Numbered from the stretch's first letter, positions 17,771 through 26,720 are shown. The stretch: DNA of 35,546 bases from Treponema sp. (GCA_031270205.1 JAISYA010000131.1:1-35546), one strand, 5' to 3'. Notes: generated by a model from the letters alone, not told the origin. Translations and numbers: made by a program.

Positions 17771-18486
17771 AAATCCTCCATGTGAAGAAACGCCTTTTCA
17801 ACATTAGCAATATGCTGTTCCATTGCCCGCGCCGTTTTTGCCGGGTCCCGCTTTTTCAGGGCTTTGATGATCGTTTCGTGATCCTTGATAGTGTTTTGAC
17901 GGATAAACGGCCGGGCGTTGCTCTGTTTGCGTATCAACAGTGAAAGTTTGTTGATGGACTGCATAAAAACAGGCATAACCCGGTTTCCCGCCGCCTTCAT
18001 GATCATTTCGTGCAGTTCCAGATCGCGCTTCAGAAACAACTGTTCGTCGTCTATATGGGCGGCGGCCTGGCGAATATTTTCCTCAATCGCCTCAATTTCA
18101 GCATCGCTGATATTTGCCGCCGCAATTTCCGCTATGGCGGCTTCCAGCACCCTCCGGGCTTCGTACAGATCCCGGTAAAGGCTCGAGTCCATGTGGAATA
18201 CAATATCCAGATGTTCTATTACATCTTCCGGTTCGAGAGTCTTAACATAAGCCCCCGCCCCCTGCCGTATGTCGATGATGTTCATCACCTGGAGGGCTTT
18301 CAGCGCCTCCCGCAGAATAGGCCGGCTGACTCCGATTATCTCGCAGAGCTGCCGTTCCGGGGGAAGTTTGTCCCCCATCTGCAAGCTCCGGCTTTTAATG
18401 AGATTGATCAGATTTTCGACAATACGCTCCACCGTGCTGATCCGCTTGACATTGCTGAAAGCGTATTGGTTAAGGGTCTCCGTCAC
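17767..18486 (-). CDS. GntR-family transcriptional regulator, FadR subfamily
   Basis: IKSRSLQMGDKLPPERQLCEIIGVSRPILREALKALQVMNIIDIRQGAGAYV (wHTH), then an all-helical FCD domain. 4-nt overlap with the next SDR gene. Confidence 0.93.
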   Translation of the reverse strand: MTETLNQYAFSNVKRISTVERIVENLINLIKSRSLQMGDKLPPERQLCEIIGVSRPILREALKALQVMNIIDIRQGAGAYVKTLEPEDVIEHLDIVFHMDSSLYRDLYEARRVLEAAIAEIAAANISDAEIEAIEENIRQAAAHIDDEQLFLKRDLELHEMIMKAAGNRVMPVFMQSINKLSLLIRKQSNARPFIRQNTIKDHETIIKALKKRDPAKTARAMEQHIANVEKAFLHMEDL

Positions 18487-18497
18487 TCAGGACTCCG

Positions 18498-19271
18498 TTA
18501 CTTCGCCACCCAGCCGCAGTCAACCAGAAGATCGGTTCCGGTGATAAACGAGGCGGCGTCACTGGCAAGGAAATAAATTGCCTCGGCAATTTCAGCGGGA
18601 TCGGCCCAGCGGTCAAAAGCCTGTTCGTGTTCGCGCAGCTTCTTCACCTCGTCAAAAGGCATGCCGGTCCGTGTAGACTCAAGCTGAATATCGCTGCGGA
18701 GCATGGGGGTGTCCACCGATCCGGGGCTGATCGAATTCACCCGGATATTGTACTTTGCGAGTTCCCAGGCGACGGCCCGCGTAAAGGCGATAATCGCGCC
18801 TTTGGTGGAGCCGTAAATCGCGTGTTCGGTCTGGCCGACGTGACCTGAAACCGAACCCATATTGACGATGGCGCCCCGTTTTTGCCGCTTCATAATCGGC
18901 ATGACGTATTTGGTAAAGAGGAAGTGTCCGCCGATGTTGATATGGGTTACGTTGACAAAATCCTCCCAGGTGGTGTCTTCCAGCGGCTTCACGACAACAA
19001 TACCGGCGTTGCAGTTCAGCACATCCACCCGGCCCCATTTGCCTTCCACCTGGGCGACCATGGTTTTAACATCATGCTCCGAACCGACGTCGCCCTGAAA
19101 ATCAATGCACTCGACGCCGAGCTTGCGTATCTCGCCGCCCACATCGTGTATCCCGTTTCCGCGGGCGATGATCGCCACATTGTAACCCTCTTTGGCGAAT
19201 TTTACCGCCGCGGCCCTGCCGATACCGACTGAGGCCCCGGTAACAATCGCTGTTTTCCTGTCTTCCATCAT
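18498..19271 (-). CDS. Short-chain dehydrogenase/reductase
   Basis: IVTGASVGIGRAAAVKFAKEGYN, CNAGIVV, HAIYGSTKGAIIAFTRAVAWELA, ITGTDLLVDCGW. Confidence 0.93.
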   Translation of the reverse strand: MMEDRKTAIVTGASVGIGRAAAVKFAKEGYNVAIIARGNGIHDVGGEIRKLGVECIDFQGDVGSEHDVKTMVAQVEGKWGRVDVLNCNAGIVVVKPLEDTTWEDFVNVTHINIGGHFLFTKYVMPIMKRQKRGAIVNMGSVSGHVGQTEHAIYGSTKGAIIAFTRAVAWELAKYNIRVNSISPGSVDTPMLRSDIQLESTRTGMPFDEVKKLREHEQAFDRWADPAEIAEAIYFLASDAASFITGTDLLVDCGWVAK

Positions 19272-19277
19272 TTTCTC

Positions 19278-20069
19278 CTATTTTCTGATTCCGGTCAGTT
19301 CACGCGCTATCGCCGGGGTGGCCACTTCCCGTCCCAGGGAACGGGATATATCGGCTATTTCCTTGACCAGTTCGTAGGTTTTGGCGATTTTTCCGTTTTG
19401 CAGATAGGGCCAGTCCTCGGTGCCGACCCGGACGTTGTCGCCGTGGGTAATGGCCGCAGCTAAAATATCCATCTGCTCTTCGCACATGATGCTCACGGTG
19501 ATTACGCAGTTTTCAGGCATAAGGCTCTTGCGGTACAGGTATTCGTGGACCGTTGGAGGCGACCACGTACCGCCGGGCCAGCCCAGAAAGAACGTGGTGA
19601 TATAGGGCGGGTCGAGCAGTTTCTTTTCGATGAGCTTTTTGATGTTCCAGATTGAACCGGAGTGCCATATCTCCCATTCGGGTTTCACCCCGTACCTGCG
19701 GCAGGCATCGGCGTATTCCTCAAGCTCGGCCAGGGAGTGTAACACGTCGCAGTTCACCTGGGCAAAGGCTTCCGCGTGGTGATTCGCTATAATCGAGACC
19801 ATGTCGGATTTTTGCTCGAAAAGCTCGATTCTTTCCTTCAGGGGAATGCTGGACATGCCGCTCTGGATGATGATGTCGCACTTGGCCCGTACTCCGTTGA
19901 TCACCTCGGACCACTGACCTTCGGCATGGGTATGCAGGACGCCCGCCCCCGCCTCGCGGCAGCGGACGGCCTCTTCGATGATCTCCGGCGCTTTTTTGGG
20001 ATAATCCACATTGGGGTTCAGCCAGCAAATATTCGGCGTGGCGACAATCACCAGGGGATTCTTTTTCAT
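19278..20069 (-). CDS. BKACE family (DUF849) beta-keto acid cleavage enzyme
   Basis: AVRCREAGAGVLHTHAEG (paired His of the metal site), FFLGWPGGTWSPPTVHEYLY, GDNVRVGTEDWPYL (metal-binding Glu region). Confidence 0.82.
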   Translation of the reverse strand: MKKNPLVIVATPNICWLNPNVDYPKKAPEIIEEAVRCREAGAGVLHTHAEGQWSEVINGVRAKCDIIIQSGMSSIPLKERIELFEQKSDMVSIIANHHAEAFAQVNCDVLHSLAELEEYADACRRYGVKPEWEIWHSGSIWNIKKLIEKKLLDPPYITTFFLGWPGGTWSPPTVHEYLYRKSLMPENCVITVSIMCEEQMDILAAAITHGDNVRVGTEDWPYLQNGKIAKTYELVKEIADISRSLGREVATPAIARELTGIRK

Positions 20070-20136
20070 GTTTTACTCCTTCGCTTTTGCTCGTATTTAT
20101 AGTTATACCGTTAGACGATTTCGCCTGACGGAAACA

Positions 20137-22920
20137 TCAAACCCGGATTATGGTTTTGGGCATGGTGGTCATCTTGCGGCAGCCGCCTGCGGTAACCACG
20201 TAACAGTCCTCAACCCCGATAAGGGCGCCGTTAAAAGGCTCCCAGGCCTCGATCTCAAAAACCATATTTTCCTCGAAGACCCGGTCAAGCGCGCCCAGCG
20301 CGCCGAAGATGTGCTGATCCTCGCACTGGAGGCCGATGGAATGGCCGATTGAAAAAGCGATGCCGTCGGGCACGGTTTTCTTGTACCAGGCAAGGGCTTC
20401 TTCGCTGAGTTTTTTCATGTTGACGCCGGGCCTGATCCGCTCCTGGAAATAACGCTGGAAATCCAGCAGGCCCTTTAGCAGCCTGTCCGCCTCGGGAGGG
20501 GCCTTGCCCACTACCACTTCCTGGTTGATGTCGGCCACATAGCCCTTGTAAATGCCGCCGAAGTCCAGGCGGACAATTTCGCCTTTCTTAACCGCCCTGC
20601 CCGTGCCGGGGGCTTCGGGGTCAGAATCGCCGATGGTAAGTGTCAGATGATCCCAATCGTCCGCGCCGTGCTTGAGCAGGGCGTTTCTGCCGATCTTGAG
20701 GAGCTCCAAATCCGTCACCCCTTCTTTTACCCTGGCGATAGTGTCCTTCAGGGCGGCCTCGGTAATGTCCGCCGCCTTTTGGAGATATTCGATCTCCAGG
20801 GGCGTCTTGACCAGCCGCATGTCGAGAAAAGCCTGATCCGCGGTTACCACGCTCATCCCCGCCTTTTCGCCGCCAAGGGCGTCCACGAGGAATTTGGGGG
20901 CGGTAGATTCAATACCCACCCGTTTGCCCGCCAGGCCCCATTTGCGGATCTTTGAACGGAGGGCCTTACCCACATCGGCCTGGCTCTCAATTCCCATCAC
21001 GTCGTGGAACCAACTGAAGCGGTCCACGCTCTTGAACACGTTCCAGTGGATCACCGTACCGTCCCCTTCCCGGCGGATCATGGCGAGGTTCGGGTACTGG
21101 TTGTTCAGGGCCAGCAGTATGGGATTTGCCGCGCTGTGGAGCAGGGGCATGCCTGAAAGGTAGTAGACATTCACCGGCGACGCGGCGATGAGCAGATCGA
21201 GATCGTATTCGCCCATAATCCGCGCGGCCTTTTTTTGGTTAAAGCCGATTGGTTCCACGGTTTTTACCTCCGGAAGATTTTTGTTGATGGGTATTGACGG
21301 AGCGAGACGCTCCAGAATTCTTTCGCCGCACTGGTTTTCATCCGCCATCTTTTCAATTTCCGCGGTTTCTACCGGTCTGCCTTCGATATGGGAAAGGTAA
21401 CCGGCAAGGATAGCGGTGATAGCGTTCATGGACTGCTCCGGGGTAAACTCCGGGGCCCGGTTTTCAAGGATACACCTTGCAAAGTGGTGATCGGTTTCAC
21501 GCACGGAGATGGTGTAATACTCTGGAAAGGCGGCGTGCTCCACATCAGGTTCCACCCATTTCTGCTGGTTTTCGCCCATCCGCTCGTCAAAGGAGCAGAA
21601 GCGCACCGGTTTTTCCCAGGCGTGGTTTTCAAAAATGCTTCCCCTGGTACCGTACACTTCCATGCTGTTGTAGGGAACGGTCTTTTGGGTAAAACTTACC
21701 ACCACATCCGCGAGCGCGCCATTTTCGTAGGCGGCGATTGCCAGGGCGTTGTCCTCAGCCTTTTCCGGCAGATTAACGGCCTGCTTTGCGCAGACCGCGC
21801 TAATTCTGCTCACCTTTGAACCGATGACATATTCGATAGTGACGAATTTGTGCGCGGCCATGTCCATAAAAGCGCCGCCGCCGGCCTTGATGGGGTCTCC
21901 TTTCCAAAAGCCGCTCTGGGAAAGGCCGTGTATTTCGTTGACGCCCTCGTAAGCCCGTACCAGGAGCACTTCTCCGATAAGCCCCTGTTTAACAATGTCG
22001 TGCATACACACGTGGGCGGGAAGAAAGCGGTGGTTTTCGGCGATCATGAATTGCACCCCGGCTTTTTTGCATGCCCGGATCATCTCACGGCAGCCTTCCA
22101 CGGTAGTGCCCATCGGCTTTTCGCAGAGTACGTGTTTGCCCGCCTTTGCCGCCCGGCGGACCATCTCCACATGGTACACATGGGGGACCATGACCAGTAC
22201 CGCGTCTATGTCGGAAGCAAGCATCTCGTCCAGGCTCTCGTAGGGGACCATGATCCCGTCCCGGTAACGGAGGGCCATTTTCCTGGCGTTCTCAAAATTC
22301 ATGTCGTAAATGGCGTTATACGAAATGATTGGAGAGCCGCGGTCACCGTTACTGTGAAAATGGAATGCCTGTCCGCCGCCGATAATGCCGAAGCGGACTT
22401 TTTTGCCCTTGTCCTTCGCGGCCGCAGCCGCCGCCTCCTTTTTCAGGCCGGTCCAGTCCCTTTTGAGGAACTTGTCCAGGAAAATCTCAAAAACCCGCTG
22501 GAAATTCATCGCGTCCGGGCGGTTTCCGGTGTATGTGATAGAGCCGCCCATTTGGGCTACCAGGGAATAAATATTCCCCTTGACAATATCCAGAACAGTC
22601 TTAACTCCGATATTGAACACAACCGCCGGTTTCGGTGAAGGCCCCTCGTAGGTTTCGCAGCCCCCTCCGGTAAAAACGACGGTATACACCTGGGCCTTTG
22701 ATTCTTCGTCCAGGTTGAACTGAAAATGCAGATTGGCCTCTCCGCTGGTCAAATTCCGCAGTTCATAAAGAATTTCTTCATCGCTGTTGCAGGCCAGTGC
22801 AAAAAAGGCAAGAGCCTCTTTCAAATCCCCGGCTTTTACATCTCCCTTTTCCAGCTTTGTTTCAAATCGTTTATAGAAATCTTCATCAACGGGTGTTTGC
22901 CTGCCGGCCAGCAATACCAT
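20137..22920 (-). CDS. Triple-domain fusion: SCP2-like / Gfo-Idh-MocA oxidoreductase / M24 (aminopeptidase P-creatinase fold)
   Basis: aa ~45-155 SCP2-like (FQFNLDEESKAQVYTVVFTGGGCETYEG...NIGVKTVLDIVKGNIYSLVAQMGGSITYTGN). aa ~175-525 Gfo/Idh/MocA (VRFGIIGGGQAFHFHSN, KAGKHVLCEKPM, AGGGAFMDMAAHKF). aa ~560-927 M24 (LDFGGIYKGYVADINQ, SIGHSIGLQ, FEIEAWEPF, IGVEDCYVVT). One uninterrupted 927-codon frame. Confidence 0.88.
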   Translation of the reverse strand: MVLLAGRQTPVDEDFYKRFETKLEKGDVKAGDLKEALAFFALACNSDEEILYELRNLTSGEANLHFQFNLDEESKAQVYTVVFTGGGCETYEGPSPKPAVVFNIGVKTVLDIVKGNIYSLVAQMGGSITYTGNRPDAMNFQRVFEIFLDKFLKRDWTGLKKEAAAAAAKDKGKKVRFGIIGGGQAFHFHSNGDRGSPIISYNAIYDMNFENARKMALRYRDGIMVPYESLDEMLASDIDAVLVMVPHVYHVEMVRRAAKAGKHVLCEKPMGTTVEGCREMIRACKKAGVQFMIAENHRFLPAHVCMHDIVKQGLIGEVLLVRAYEGVNEIHGLSQSGFWKGDPIKAGGGAFMDMAAHKFVTIEYVIGSKVSRISAVCAKQAVNLPEKAEDNALAIAAYENGALADVVVSFTQKTVPYNSMEVYGTRGSIFENHAWEKPVRFCSFDERMGENQQKWVEPDVEHAAFPEYYTISVRETDHHFARCILENRAPEFTPEQSMNAITAILAGYLSHIEGRPVETAEIEKMADENQCGERILERLAPSIPINKNLPEVKTVEPIGFNQKKAARIMGEYDLDLLIAASPVNVYYLSGMPLLHSAANPILLALNNQYPNLAMIRREGDGTVIHWNVFKSVDRFSWFHDVMGIESQADVGKALRSKIRKWGLAGKRVGIESTAPKFLVDALGGEKAGMSVVTADQAFLDMRLVKTPLEIEYLQKAADITEAALKDTIARVKEGVTDLELLKIGRNALLKHGADDWDHLTLTIGDSDPEAPGTGRAVKKGEIVRLDFGGIYKGYVADINQEVVVGKAPPEADRLLKGLLDFQRYFQERIRPGVNMKKLSEEALAWYKKTVPDGIAFSIGHSIGLQCEDQHIFGALGALDRVFEENMVFEIEAWEPFNGALIGVEDCYVVTAGGCRKMTTMPKTIIRV

Positions 22921-22946
22921 GTTTTTTCCTCCAGCTTATCACAAAA

Positions 22947-22965
22947 TGGTAAACTTATTTTACCA
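22947..22965. promoter_or_regulatory. Inverted repeat between fusion-gene promoter and start codon
   Basis: TGGTAAA (22947-22953), CTTAT, TTTACCA (22959-22965): perfect 7-bp arms. Confidence 0.5.
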
Positions 22966-22966
22966 C

Positions 22967-22979
22967 TTGTATGATTCAA
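22967..22979. promoter_or_regulatory. Putative GntR/FadR-family operator
   Basis: TTGTATGATTCAA, an imperfect palindrome resembling TTGTNNNACAA-type GntR sites. It overlaps the predicted -10 and start point. Confidence 0.5.
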
Positions 22980-23006
22980 TATAAATCCTAAATTCCGCTT
23001 TGTCAA
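22978..23006 (-). promoter_or_regulatory. Promoter of the minus-strand catabolic locus
   Basis: On the minus strand TTGACA (23006-23001), 17-nt spacer, TATATT (22983-22978). Confidence 0.7.
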
Positions 23007-23267
23007 CAAAAATTTTCAAAAATGTTAAAAAAAAAATTCAAAAAATATAATGAAAGCCGGCCTGCAATTCGCGGTTTTGCAGGGCTGAAAGTCTGAAAAA
23101 CCGCAAAAAATTGAGAAATTACAGGGCAACCGCGCTTGCTTGTAAGTTAGCGAGGAACCACCAAATGAAGAAAAACCAGCTGCAGACGGAGAACTGCGCT
23201 TCGCTGCGCAAAGCGCTGGACTTTTGGGTCGAAATGTCTGCCGATAGCTGTTTCAAATTATCCAAAC

Positions 23268-23987
23268 ATGCTACCATTCTCCGCACAAACCATGCCGTTT
23301 TTGGAATATCGGGAATTTTTTGTAGGTTTATCGGTTGCAGCCGGCGGGGAACGCACGCCCCACGCCGCGCTGCACAATGAAGGCAGGCGTATTCTCGCCC
23401 TGCTGGACGCCCAAAAACCGAAACGCGGCGCTGACGGGCGTATTCAGATTGCGGCTTCGGGAAGGCCGTATTTCGCCGACGGTCACGCGGATTTCAGCGT
23501 CTCTCATTCCCGAAAGGCGGCGGCGGTTTCCTACCTGTCAGCGCCTTCATCCGGCCTTTTGCGTACCGGCTGCGATATTCAATACGCAGCGCCCTCCCGC
23601 CATTACGATAATATAGGCGCCCGTTTCTTTGATCCCCGGGAACGGCGCTATATCGCCGCCGCTGAAACTCCCGCCGGGCAATCCCTGCGCTTCTGCCATA
23701 TCTGGGCGCTGAAAGAAGCCTTCCTCAAGCTTTACGGCCTTTCAGTCGCGGAGATAGCAAAAACGCCCGTTTTTTCCCTCCCCGATTGGAAACCGGAAGC
23801 ACAGGGGCCGCGTTTCTTTCTGTACGAACTGGGCGGCAGGGCCGCGGAGCGCTATGTTCTCGTGGTAGCGGCGGAAATTCCGGCGGAGTTTCTGCCGGAA
23901 AGCCCTGAAACCCGCCCGGCCATGAAGGAACCTGAACTGTTCTGGTTTTCCGGGGAACGAATGGCTGTTACGCAGATTTACCCCTGA
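23268..23987 (+). CDS. 4'-phosphopantetheinyl transferase superfamily protein
   Basis: GRPYFADGHADFSVSHSRKAAAVSYL, LRTGCDIQY, FFDPRERRYIAA, FCHIWALKEAFLKLYG. The start may instead be ATG 23292. Confidence 0.82.
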   Translation: MLPFSAQTMPFLEYREFFVGLSVAAGGERTPHAALHNEGRRILALLDAQKPKRGADGRIQIAASGRPYFADGHADFSVSHSRKAAAVSYLSAPSSGLLRTGCDIQYAAPSRHYDNIGARFFDPRERRYIAAAETPAGQSLRFCHIWALKEAFLKLYGLSVAEIAKTPVFSLPDWKPEAQGPRFFLYELGGRAAERYVLVVAAEIPAEFLPESPETRPAMKEPELFWFSGERMAVTQIYP

Positions 23988-24007
23988 ATTCGCGGCTCGC
24001 CACAATC

Positions 24008-26692
24008 ATGACCGTAATTGAAAATCTTAAAAAAATGCATTACTATTTAAGTCGGCTGGAAATTCCGGCGCGTGTTCGCAGGCAAGGGGGAATTGTGGTA
24101 TTTAAGGGGTTAACTCAGCGGGTACAGCGAATCCTTTCCACGGTCGCGCAGGGGGAGGCGCGGCGCTTCAATTCGGACCAGCTCCTGCCGGAGCATATTG
24201 TTGTCGCTCTGCTCAAGGACGGGAAAGGGACCGCCTGCAAGGCGTTGTTGTTTTTGCGGATAGATCTCGTCGAATTCAAACATACCCTGGAAGACGCCAT
24301 CCCCCGGATACCGGGGGTTTTGATCCGCGGCGATGTGCCCCCTTCAAAGCGTACCAAAAGCATGCTGGAAACGGCCAGCGAAGAGGCCCGCTCCATGGGG
24401 AGCGAATTCCTCGGTTCTGAGCATCTGCTGCTGGCGGCCATGCGGGAGCAGGATTCCAGCATTCAGGTCTATCTGAATCAGCGGGCGGTTGATACCGATA
24501 TGCTGCGGGTGGTGGTACAGACCACGTTTAACCGGCCCCTGTACCCGCGGCACGAAGGGGAATATGTCTCCGCCGACGGCTATCAGTCCTATTATGTCCA
24601 CCGCGAGCGGCAGCGCCCCGAACAAAAAACCGGCGAAGCCTCCCGCATAAGGCCCGCAACCTATCCGGTGCTGACCCCGACGCTGGACAATTTTTCGCGG
24701 GACCTGACCGCCCTGGCAAAAGCGGGGAAGCTCGATCCGGTGGTGGGCCGCGGGAAGGAAATTGACCGCGCCGTGCGGATTCTTGCCAGGAGGACCAAAA
24801 ACAACCCCGTCCTGGTGGGCGAGCCGGGAGTGGGAAAAAGCGCCATTGTGGAAGGCCTGGCCCAGCTCCTGGTGTCCGAGCGGGCGCCCGAGGCGCTTTG
24901 TGGCAAGCGCATTCTTTCGCTGGACATGGGGGCGGTGGTGGCGGGAACCAAGTACCGGGGCGAGTTTGAGGAACGGCTGAAAAAAATAATGCGGGAGATT
25001 ACCCAATCGGGTAAAGTGATTCTCTTTATCGACGAGATCCACACAATTATCGGGGCGGGCGGAGCGGAGGGGACCATCGACGCCTCCAACATGCTCAAAC
25101 CGGGCCTTTCCCGCGGCGAAATCCAGTGCGTGGGGGCCACTACCCTTGGCGAGTACCGCAAACATTTTGAGAAGGACGCGGCCCTGGAGCGCCGCTTTCA
25201 GGCGGTACTGGTGGAAGAGCCGGGCCTTGAGGATACCCTGGAAATACTCACCGGCATACGGAAAAAATACGAAGATCACCACTGCGTACAGTACACCGAC
25301 GGCGCAGTGAAACTGACGGCAAAATTGGCCCAGCGCTACATTTCGGGCCGCTTTATGCCCGACAAGGCCATCGACATTCTGGACGAGGCCGGGGCCATGC
25401 GCAAACTGGAAAGCCGCGCCGATCCCCCGGAAATTACCGGCATCGGGCGGGAAATAGAGATCTTGACCGAAGAAAAGAACGCCCTGGTGACCGCGCAGAA
25501 TTACGAGTCCGCCGCCGGTGTCCGGGACCGGGTACGCGCTTTGCGTTCAAGGCTTGAAGCGGCCCGTATCGCCTGGGAGCAGTCATACAAAAACGAGCCC
25601 GTAACGGTATCGGAAGAAGACGTGCGCCGCGTGGTGTCCGAGGCCACCGGCATTCCCCTGCTGCATCTGGAAGAACAGGAATCGCGGCGCATGCTGCGGA
25701 TGGAAGAGGAACTGCACAAATCCGTGATAGGCCAGGACGACGCGATACAGCGCATCGCCTCGGCCATCAGGCGCTCGCGGGCCGGCGTCGCTTCCCCCCG
25801 CCGCCCCATGGGGTCTTTCATCTTTCTGGGTCCCACCGGCGTGGGCAAAACACTCCTTGCCAAACGGCTTGCCGAATATCTGTTCGGCAGCGAAGAATCC
25901 CTCGTGCGGAACGACATGTCCGATTTCATGGAGAAGCACAACGTGTCCCGGCTGGTGGGCGCGCCGCCGGGCTATGTGGGCTACGGGGAAGGCGGCGTAC
26001 TCACCGAAAAAATCCGCCGCAACCCCTACCGGGTGATTCTGTTTGACGAAATCGAGAAGGCCCACCGTGACGTGTTCAACCTTTTATTGCAGGTGATGGA
26101 AGAGGGAGAGCTGCGCGACAACCTGGGCCACACGGTGAGTTTCCGCAATACCGTTATCATTATGACGAGCAACGCGGGCGTGCGGGAAATCTCCCGCGAC
26201 TCGCGTCTCGGCTTCGCTTCCGGTTCCGGCCTTATGAGCATGGGCGAAATTGAATCCCAGGCCATGTCGGAACTGCGCCGCCTCTTCAACCCCGAATTCC
26301 TCAACAGGGTGGACGATGTGGTGGTTTTCCATCCCCTTGACCTCAGGCAGATTGAAGCGGTACTGGACATCGAACTCGGCGAACTTTCAGGCCGCCTCGC
26401 CGAGCAGGGCTATACCATCCGGCTTTTGCCCGCCGCCCGCCGCATCCTCATCGAAAAAGGCTGGAACCCCCAATTCGGCGGCCGTTCCCTGCGCCGTACC
26501 ATTCAGAAAGAACTGGAAGATACCCTGGCCCGCCTTATCATCAGCGGGAACTGGCCGGCCGGCGCGGCCTTTACCGCCGGCGGCAGAAAGGGGAATATCC
26601 GGCTTTCGGGCAGGAAACCCGCCGCGCGGGAAGCAGCGCCGCCGGTGGAAGAGCTGCTTGTCCTGGAAAGCAGCAATGGCGGGCAGCTTTAG
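24008..26692 (+). CDS. clpC: ClpC-type AAA+ chaperone (Clp protease ATPase subunit)
   Basis: Clp N-domain repeats, GEPGVGKSAIVEGLA, UVR-like stretch between the AAA domains (EEKNALVTAQNYESAAGVRDRVRALRSRLE), GPTGVGKTLLAKRLAEYLFG. The true start may be slightly downstream. Confidence 0.93.
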   Translation: MTVIENLKKMHYYLSRLEIPARVRRQGGIVVFKGLTQRVQRILSTVAQGEARRFNSDQLLPEHIVVALLKDGKGTACKALLFLRIDLVEFKHTLEDAIPRIPGVLIRGDVPPSKRTKSMLETASEEARSMGSEFLGSEHLLLAAMREQDSSIQVYLNQRAVDTDMLRVVVQTTFNRPLYPRHEGEYVSADGYQSYYVHRERQRPEQKTGEASRIRPATYPVLTPTLDNFSRDLTALAKAGKLDPVVGRGKEIDRAVRILARRTKNNPVLVGEPGVGKSAIVEGLAQLLVSERAPEALCGKRILSLDMGAVVAGTKYRGEFEERLKKIMREITQSGKVILFIDEIHTIIGAGGAEGTIDASNMLKPGLSRGEIQCVGATTLGEYRKHFEKDAALERRFQAVLVEEPGLEDTLEILTGIRKKYEDHHCVQYTDGAVKLTAKLAQRYISGRFMPDKAIDILDEAGAMRKLESRADPPEITGIGREIEILTEEKNALVTAQNYESAAGVRDRVRALRSRLEAARIAWEQSYKNEPVTVSEEDVRRVVSEATGIPLLHLEEQESRRMLRMEEELHKSVIGQDDAIQRIASAIRRSRAGVASPRRPMGSFIFLGPTGVGKTLLAKRLAEYLFGSEESLVRNDMSDFMEKHNVSRLVGAPPGYVGYGEGGVLTEKIRRNPYRVILFDEIEKAHRDVFNLLLQVMEEGELRDNLGHTVSFRNTVIIMTSNAGVREISRDSRLGFASGSGLMSMGEIESQAMSELRRLFNPEFLNRVDDVVVFHPLDLRQIEAVLDIELGELSGRLAEQGYTIRLLPAARRILIEKGWNPQFGGRSLRRTIQKELEDTLARLIISGNWPAGAAFTAGGRKGNIRLSGRKPAAREAAPPVEELLVLESSNGGQL

Positions 26693-26720
26693 TTGAGCCG
26701 TGCGTCCATACACTTAATTT

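Noticed and set aside
23111-23380. 89-aa ORF before the phosphopantetheinyl transferase
   Set aside because: Low-complexity intergenic translation overlapping the start of a better-supported CDS; no RBS or family motif.
24344-25282. Minus-strand 312-aa ORF
   Set aside because: Antisense to clpC with no independent support.
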